DNA from: Pseudomonadota bacterium
GTDB taxonomy: Bacteria; Myxococcota; Polyangia; Polyangiales; Polyangiaceae
Direction of reading: 5' to 3'
Assembly: GCA_023419055.1 (NCBI GenBank)
Contig: JAEZYO010000135.1
Location: forward strand, 1-9,260
Length of the DNA: 9,260 bases
The notes beneath the pieces were generated by a model, which was not told the origin of the DNA, did not search any database, and saw only the letters and a program-made list of their open reading frames with translations. This document shows, in pieces, positions 6,122 through 9,260 of this stretch. The position numbers were made by a program, and so were the translations under genes. Positions within the stretch are counted from its first letter, which is position 1. Each line of letters opens with the position of its first letter.

Positions 6122-6877
6122 TTGCTAAGCTCACTCGACCCGCCGCCGTTTCGCACCCGGGAGGGCGCTCCGCACTCCCCTTACCTCTTGATCGCCGACC
6201 ACGCGGGGCGCGCGCTCCCGCGAGCCCTCGGCGACCTCGGCCTCACCCCGGCCGAGCTCGAGACGCACATCGCTTGGGACATCGGAGTTGCGGGCGTCTC
6301 CGAGCGCCTGGCGGCGAAGCTGTCCGCGTTCCTGATCCTCCAGAGCTACTCGCGCCTGGTCATCGACTGCAATCGCCCGCTCGACTCACCCACCTCGATT
6401 GCCACGCTGAGCGAGGTCACCGAGATCCCGGGCAACCGCGACCTTACCGAGGAGGCACGAAAGGCGCGCGTCGACGCCGTCTTCCTGCCCTACCACGAGC
6501 GCATCGTGGCGGAGCTCGAACGCCGCGCCTCTGCGTCGCAGCCGACCATCCTCATTTCCATGCACAGCTTCACGCCCCGCTTCAAAGGCGTGGACAGGAA
6601 ATGGCACTGCGGCGTCCTCTACCACCGCGATCCTCGGCTCGCCAAGAGCCTCTTGCCGCTCCTCGAGCGCGAAGGATTCGTGGTCGGCGACAACGAGCCG
6701 TACTCCGTCAGCGACCAGACCGACTACGCGATCCCGCGCTACGGAGAGGCTCGAGGCCTCCCCCACGTCGAGCTCGAGATCCGTCAGGACTTGATCGCGT
6801 ACGAAGCGGGCCAGCTCGAGTGGGCGGAGCGCCTCTCTCGCGCCATCCCCGAGGCAGTCGCGGCTCTTGCTCTCTGA
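6122..6877 (+). CDS. N-formylglutamate amidohydrolase-like enzyme
   Basis: This 251-residue protein has the pattern of the FGase family, zinc-type amidohydrolases whose known member HutG releases formate from N-formyl-L-glutamate in histidine breakdown. Candidate metal and catalytic residues are in DHAGRALP (26-33, His27), HIAWDIG (49-55, His49 and Asp53), SRLVIDCNRP (77-86), SMHSFTP (146-152, His148) and ELEIRQDL (217-224, Glu219). It resembles the subgroup often annotated only as 'predicted' FGase, and no other hut genes are seen, so the true substrate may differ. The start is a TTG at 6122, 8 bases after the obg stop. There is no usable ATG before the conserved region, and CTG at 6110 is a less likely alternative. 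The GAGCGG at 6112-6117 may serve as ribosome binding site. Co-transcription with obg is likely. Confidence 0.85.
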   Translation: MLSSLDPPPFRTREGAPHSPYLLIADHAGRALPRALGDLGLTPAELETHIAWDIGVAGVSERLAAKLSAFLILQSYSRLVIDCNRPLDSPTSIATLSEVTEIPGNRDLTEEARKARVDAVFLPYHERIVAELERRASASQPTILISMHSFTPRFKGVDRKWHCGVLYHRDPRLAKSLLPLLEREGFVVGDNEPYSVSDQTDYAIPRYGEARGLPHVELEIRQDLIAYEAGQLEWAERLSRAIPEAVAALAL

Positions 6878-6885
6878 AAGCGCGA

Positions 6886-6914
6886 GCACGCCGGGCTCGC
6901 GGTCTCCGGCGTGC
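6886..6914. terminator. Terminator-like hairpin between convergent genes
   Basis: A perfect 9-bp GC-rich stem, GCACGCCGG (6886-6894) with CCGGCGTGC (6906-6914), encloses an 11-base loop in the 54-bp gap between the amidohydrolase stop and the dnaB stop. It could act in both directions. No long T-run follows on either strand; the minus side has only TTT near 6877-6880. Confidence 0.55.
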
Positions 6915-6931
6915 GCCCCCTCGGCAATGAA

Positions 6932-8449
6932 TCAGCCGCCGCCGCCGGCGGCGAAATCGTCGAACTCGTCGAAGTTGTATTCTTCCGGCGCGAGGTTGTC
7001 GAAGCGCGTGTACTCCGACGTGAACTTGGTCATGCAGGTCCCCGTCGGCCCGTTACGCTGCTTGGCGACGATCACCTCGGCCATGCCCTTGTCTTCGCTG
7101 TCCTTGAAGTAGTACTCGTCGCGATAGATGAACATGATGGTGTCGGCGTCCTGCTCGATGGCGCCCGACTCGCGCAGATCGGAAAGCTGAGGGCGCTTGT
7201 CCTTGGTCGTGCGCGTCTCCACGGAGCGGTTCAGCTGGCTGAGCGCCATCACCGGCACCTTCATCTCTTTGGCAAGCTGCTTGAGCCCTCGAGAAAGCTC
7301 GCTGATTTCTTGTTCGCGGCTGCCCGCGTCCTTCCTCCCGGACATGAGCTGGAGGTAGTCGATCGCGATCAGGCCGAGCCCCTTGGCCGGCACCGGCGCG
7401 TCCCCGCGCTTGATCTCGGCCTGCAAGCGCCGGATTTTCGCGCGCAGGTCGAGCAGAGAAATCGCGGGCGTGTCGTCGAGCCAGAGCGGGTAGCGGCCGA
7501 GGCGCGAGGCCGCGTCGGTGAGCTTGCTCCAGGCCTCCCGCGCGACCTGACCGCTCCTGATGTTGGACATGCTGACGCGCGCCTCGGAGGCGAGCAGACG
7601 CGAGGCCAGCTGTTCACGCGGCATTTCCAAGGAGCAGAACAGGACGCCGTAGCCCGGCTCTTCCACGGGCGCCTCGAGGTACCCCTCGCGGTTCGGATCT
7701 ACCGCTACCTGCCGGGGGCGAGCCACGTTCACCGCCAGATTCAAGACGAACGACGTCTTACCCATACCGGGACGACCGGCCACGATGTAGAGGTCGCCGG
7801 GGTGCAGCCCCGCGGTCTGCTTGTCGAGCTGCGTGAAACCAGTCTCGATGCCCGTGATGCCGCCGCCGTGGCGCGCCGCGTCCGCCAAGAGCTTGAAGGC
7901 CCCGTGGATGGCGTCCTTGACCGGCACGATGCTGGACGTCTCCGGTACGCGCGCGATGTCGAAGATCGCCTGCTCCGCCGAGTCGATGAACAGCTGCACG
8001 TCTTCCGTGCCGGCGTAGCCCTCGGCGGTGTAGCGCTGGCAGGTGTTGATGAGCTGCCGCAGTCGCCATTTCTCGCGAATCAGGCGCGCGTGCGCCTCGA
8101 TGTGCGCCACCGCGGGCGTCGCGTCGCTCAGCTGCGCCAGGTACGGCGTGCCGCCGATCTGGGCCAGGCGGTTCCGGTCGCGCAGCCACGCGGCCACGGA
8201 GACGACGTCTACCGGCTTGCTGTTGCTCTTGAGGTCGACGATCGCCTCGTAGATGCGCCGGTTCGCGTCCGCGTAGAAATGGTCCGCCTTGAGGATCTCC
8301 TGGACCCGATCGAAGGCGTCCCCGTCGAGCAGCGCCGCGCTGAGGACCGCGGCCTCGGCGTCCAGATCATTGGGAGGGACACGCCCAGCGGTCGGGACCG
8401 GTGCGATCTGCTCGCGCTCACGGTCACGCTCACGATCCATGGCCATCAT
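6932..8449 (-). CDS. dnaB: Replicative DNA helicase DnaB
   Basis: DnaB is the hexameric ATP-driven helicase that unwinds DNA ahead of the replication fork and recruits primase. With the start chosen here it has 505 residues. The N-terminal helical domain begins at VPPNDLDAEAAVLSAALLDGDAF and continues past GGTPYLAQLSDATPAVAH. The RecA-like domain has Walker A GRPGMGKT at 225-232, a SLEMPREQLASRLL stretch, Walker B IAIDYLQLM with Asp364, ALSQLNRSVE, and DLRESGAIEQDADTIMFIYRDEYY, then KQRNGPTGT. The chain ends in a poly-Gly tail. About 19 residues are inserted between Walker A and SLEM compared with E. coli DnaB. ATG 8449 is preferred because GAGGTG (minus strand, 8459-8454) lies 4 nt upstream; an upstream ATG at 8491 lacks this. 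No intein is present. Confidence 0.96.
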   Translation of the reverse strand: MMAMDRERDREREQIAPVPTAGRVPPNDLDAEAAVLSAALLDGDAFDRVQEILKADHFYADANRRIYEAIVDLKSNSKPVDVVSVAAWLRDRNRLAQIGGTPYLAQLSDATPAVAHIEAHARLIREKWRLRQLINTCQRYTAEGYAGTEDVQLFIDSAEQAIFDIARVPETSSIVPVKDAIHGAFKLLADAARHGGGITGIETGFTQLDKQTAGLHPGDLYIVAGRPGMGKTSFVLNLAVNVARPRQVAVDPNREGYLEAPVEEPGYGVLFCSLEMPREQLASRLLASEARVSMSNIRSGQVAREAWSKLTDAASRLGRYPLWLDDTPAISLLDLRAKIRRLQAEIKRGDAPVPAKGLGLIAIDYLQLMSGRKDAGSREQEISELSRGLKQLAKEMKVPVMALSQLNRSVETRTTKDKRPQLSDLRESGAIEQDADTIMFIYRDEYYFKDSEDKGMAEVIVAKQRNGPTGTCMTKFTSEYTRFDNLAPEEYNFDEFDDFAAGGGG

Positions 8450-8453
8450 CCGA

Positions 8454-8459
8454 CACCTC
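8454..8459 (-). promoter_or_regulatory. Ribosome binding site of dnaB
   Basis: GAGGTG on the minus strand lies 4 nt before ATG 8449. It decides the start: two further in-frame ATGs (8446, 8440) follow closely, and the ATG at 8491 has no comparable site. Confidence 0.6.
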
Positions 8460-8540
8460 GCATCATGCCGCGCCCGGCGGGGGCCGAACACCCCCAGGTA
8501 AGACAGACAATGTCACACTCGACCAGCACTGTTTCGTCCA

Positions 8541-8586
8541 CCATCCACACGCGACTTACCCGGAGCTCACTCATACGTTTTCCACA
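8541..8586 (+). promoter_or_regulatory. DnaA-box-like pair upstream of dnaB
   Basis: TTTTCCACA (8578-8586) fits the DnaA box consensus TTWTNCACA exactly. CCATCCACA (8541-8549), in the same orientation 37 bases away, matches 7 of 9 positions of TTATCCACA. Both lie between the rplI terminator-like hairpins and the dnaB start. Regulation of dnaB by DnaA is inferred, and a single exact 9-mer could be chance. Confidence 0.4.
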
Positions 8587-8604
8587 GGGCCCTAAATGCA
8601 CGAA

Positions 8605-8632
8605 GCCCCGGAGGCCGTGAGGCGTCCGGGGC
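8605..8632 (-). terminator. Strong hairpin in rplI-dnaB gap, terminator-like
   Basis: GCCCCGGA (8605-8612) pairs with TCCGGGGC (8625-8632). After one G-G mismatch the stem continues with GCC/GGC closing a GTGA loop. On the minus strand it is followed by TTCGTGCATTT, moderately T-rich, so it could end or reduce transcription from rpsR-rplI before dnaB. Confidence 0.6.
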
Positions 8633-8657
8633 GTTCGCTCCTTCAGTACTCAGGGGA

Positions 8658-8679
8658 GCGCCCGTCTGTCAACGGGCGC
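8658..8679 (-). terminator. Second hairpin in rplI-dnaB gap
   Basis: GCGCCCGT (8658-8665) pairs perfectly with ACGGGCGC (8672-8679) around a 6-base loop. No T-run follows in the minus direction. It may protect the 3' end of the rplI message or act together with its neighbours. Confidence 0.45.
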
Positions 8680-8687
8680 CACCCTCG

Positions 8688-8711
8688 AGGCAGGCGTTCC
8701 TCAGCCTGCCT
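8688..8711 (-). other. Hairpin spanning the rplI stop codon
   Basis: AGGCAGGC (8688-8695) pairs with GCCTGCCT (8704-8711) around an 8-base loop that contains the rplI TGA (8703-8701). It is the first of three hairpins that the rplI transcript would meet. A role in mRNA stability is possible but unproven. Confidence 0.4.
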
Positions 8712-9171
8712 TGCCCTTCTTCACGACCTCGCCCTTCAGCGTCGCGGTCACGGTCCCGTAGAGCTTCAACTGGACCTCGAACGGACCAAACTGGCGGATC
8801 GGCTCCTTCAACTGGAGCTTCTTGCGGTCGATCTTCACGCCAGCGGCAGAGAACGCGTCTTCCAGGTCCTTGGCGGTCACGGACCCGTACATCTTGTGCT
8901 CTTCGCCCGCAGCCGCGCGCTCGACCTTCACGCTCACGGCCTCGAGCTCCTTCTTCGTCGCTTCGGCCTTGACCTGCTCTTCGGCGGCGCGGACCGCAGC
9001 GTGCTTCTTCAGCTCTTCCACGCGGGCGAGGTTGCCCGCCGTGGCCGGCAGCGCGAGGCCGCGCGGCAGGAGGAAGTTACGTGCGAAGCCGGCGCGGACC
9101 TTCACTACTTCGCCGCCGGTGCCGAGGTTGTCGACGTCGGCCTGGAGCAACACCCGAACGTTGTTAGCCAT
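8701..9171 (-). CDS. rplI: 50S ribosomal protein bL9
   Basis: bL9 binds 23S rRNA near the base of the L1 stalk and helps keep the reading frame. The protein has 156 residues, close to the usual 150. The N-terminal globular domain has the family signature VVKVRAGFARNFLLPRGLA at 22-40. A long charged connecting helix spans roughly 41-78 (RVEELKKHAAVRAAEEQ). The C-terminal domain includes EHKMYGSVTAKDLEDAF at 91-107 and GPFEVQLKLYGTVTATL near the end. The tail KKGKAG is basic. A strong Shine-Dalgarno GAGGAGA (minus strand, 9186-9180) lies 8 nt before the ATG and touches the rpsR stop codon. It lies 13 nt behind rpsR, and dnaB follows, which is the widespread rpsR-rplI-dnaB arrangement. Confidence 0.98.
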   Translation of the reverse strand: MANNVRVLLQADVDNLGTGGEVVKVRAGFARNFLLPRGLALPATAGNLARVEELKKHAAVRAAEEQVKAEATKKELEAVSVKVERAAAGEEHKMYGSVTAKDLEDAFSAAGVKIDRKKLQLKEPIRQFGPFEVQLKLYGTVTATLKGEVVKKGKAG

Positions 9172-9184
9172 GGTTCGGTTCTCC

Positions 9185-9260
9185 TCAATCGTTGGAGGTG
9201 AACGGCAAGAGCGCGATGGTGCGCGCGCGCTTGACGGCGAGCTGAACGGCTCGCTGGTGC
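9185..9260 (-). CDS. rpsR: 30S ribosomal protein bS18, 3' end only (runs off right edge)
   Basis: Only the last 24 or so codons are in the window. They read HQRAVQLAVKRARTIALLPF followed by TSND and a TGA stop at 9187-9185. This matches the conserved C-terminus of bS18 (KHQRxLxxAIKRARxLALLPY), which sits on the platform of the small ribosomal subunit next to bS6. The start and the first two thirds of the gene lie beyond the right edge. The stop codon overlaps the Shine-Dalgarno sequence of rplI, so the two ribosomal genes are tightly linked. By the usual gene order rpsF should lie further upstream, outside the window. Confidence 0.93.
   Translation of the reverse strand, partial: HQRAVQLAVKRARTIALLPFTSND

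Larger units (their letters stand above)
8450..8700 (-). other. Intergenic region rplI-dnaB (251 bp)
   Basis: This is the longest gap in the window. It holds no convincing gene: the reading frames through it are extensions of dnaB or antisense frames. The rplI-proximal half carries three hairpins, listed separately. The dnaB-proximal half is less GC-rich than its surroundings and contains DnaA-box-like sequences, so a dnaB promoter probably lies here, although I cannot point to a clear -35/-10 pair. Confidence 0.5.

Noticed and set aside
4698..6134. Long open frame (478 codons) on the minus strand opposite obg and the end of the preceding gene
   Set aside because: It lies antisense to a certain Obg gene. 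In GC-rich genes the complementary frame often stays open by codon bias. The translation is low-complexity Arg/Ala/Val and matches no family pattern.
6935..6953. GCC/GGC repeat and palindrome near the dnaB stop
   Set aside because: It simply encodes the four glycines and preceding alanines at the DnaB C-terminus. It is too short to call a functional repeat.
7639..7770. Possible intein remnant in DnaB near Walker A, a known intein site
   Set aside because: GRPGMGKTSF is intact and uninterrupted. The extra loop lies downstream and has no Cys/Ser start or His-Asn end typical of inteins.
6911..8620. Long open frame (569 codons) on the plus strand opposite dnaB
   Set aside because: It is antisense to a clear DnaB with all helicase motifs. 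The product looks like a composition-driven shadow with no recognisable domain.
8596..9201. Open frame on the plus strand opposite rplI
   Set aside because: rplI is unmistakable with its bL9 signature and a strong ribosome site. The opposite frame is antisense noise.

Overview
The window is dense, GC-rich bacterial chromosome with nearly back-to-back housekeeping genes and no sign of mobile DNA, CRISPR, tRNA or rRNA. The rpsR-rplI-dnaB order, an N-terminal DUF4388 module fused to a J domain, and a lineage-style DnaB insertion suggest a myxobacterium (Myxococcota, perhaps Polyangiales). That placement is inferred from gene content and composition, not from a database search.

Left part (1-1759): the 5' end of a HisZ/HisRS-like gene runs off the left edge on the minus strand. 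A plus-strand pair diverges from it: a chlorite dismutase/HemQ-family protein, and a HAD phosphatase of phosphoglycolate phosphatase type joined to it by an ATGA overlap.

Middle left (1756-4154, all minus): a probable three-gene transcription unit, read in the order lipid/diacylglycerol kinase, small exported cysteine protein, DUF4388-J-domain protein. It meets the HAD gene tail to tail.

Middle right (4155-6877, plus): a 97-bp divergent promoter region, then a Lys/Ala-rich DNA-binding-like protein of unknown function, the ribosome-assembly GTPase Obg, and an N-formylglutamate amidohydrolase-like enzyme. A 9-bp hairpin separates this unit from the convergent dnaB.

Right part (6932-9260, minus): rpsR (3' end only), rplI and dnaB, a conserved order linking ribosome and replication genes. 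The 251-bp gap before dnaB carries three hairpins and a consensus DnaA box.

No clear new defence or mobile system is visible. The points most worth a second look are the uncharacterised gene before obg, the HemQ-like protein lacking the known distal residues, the DUF4388-J fusion, the DnaB insertion, and the DnaA box and hairpins in the rplI-dnaB gap.
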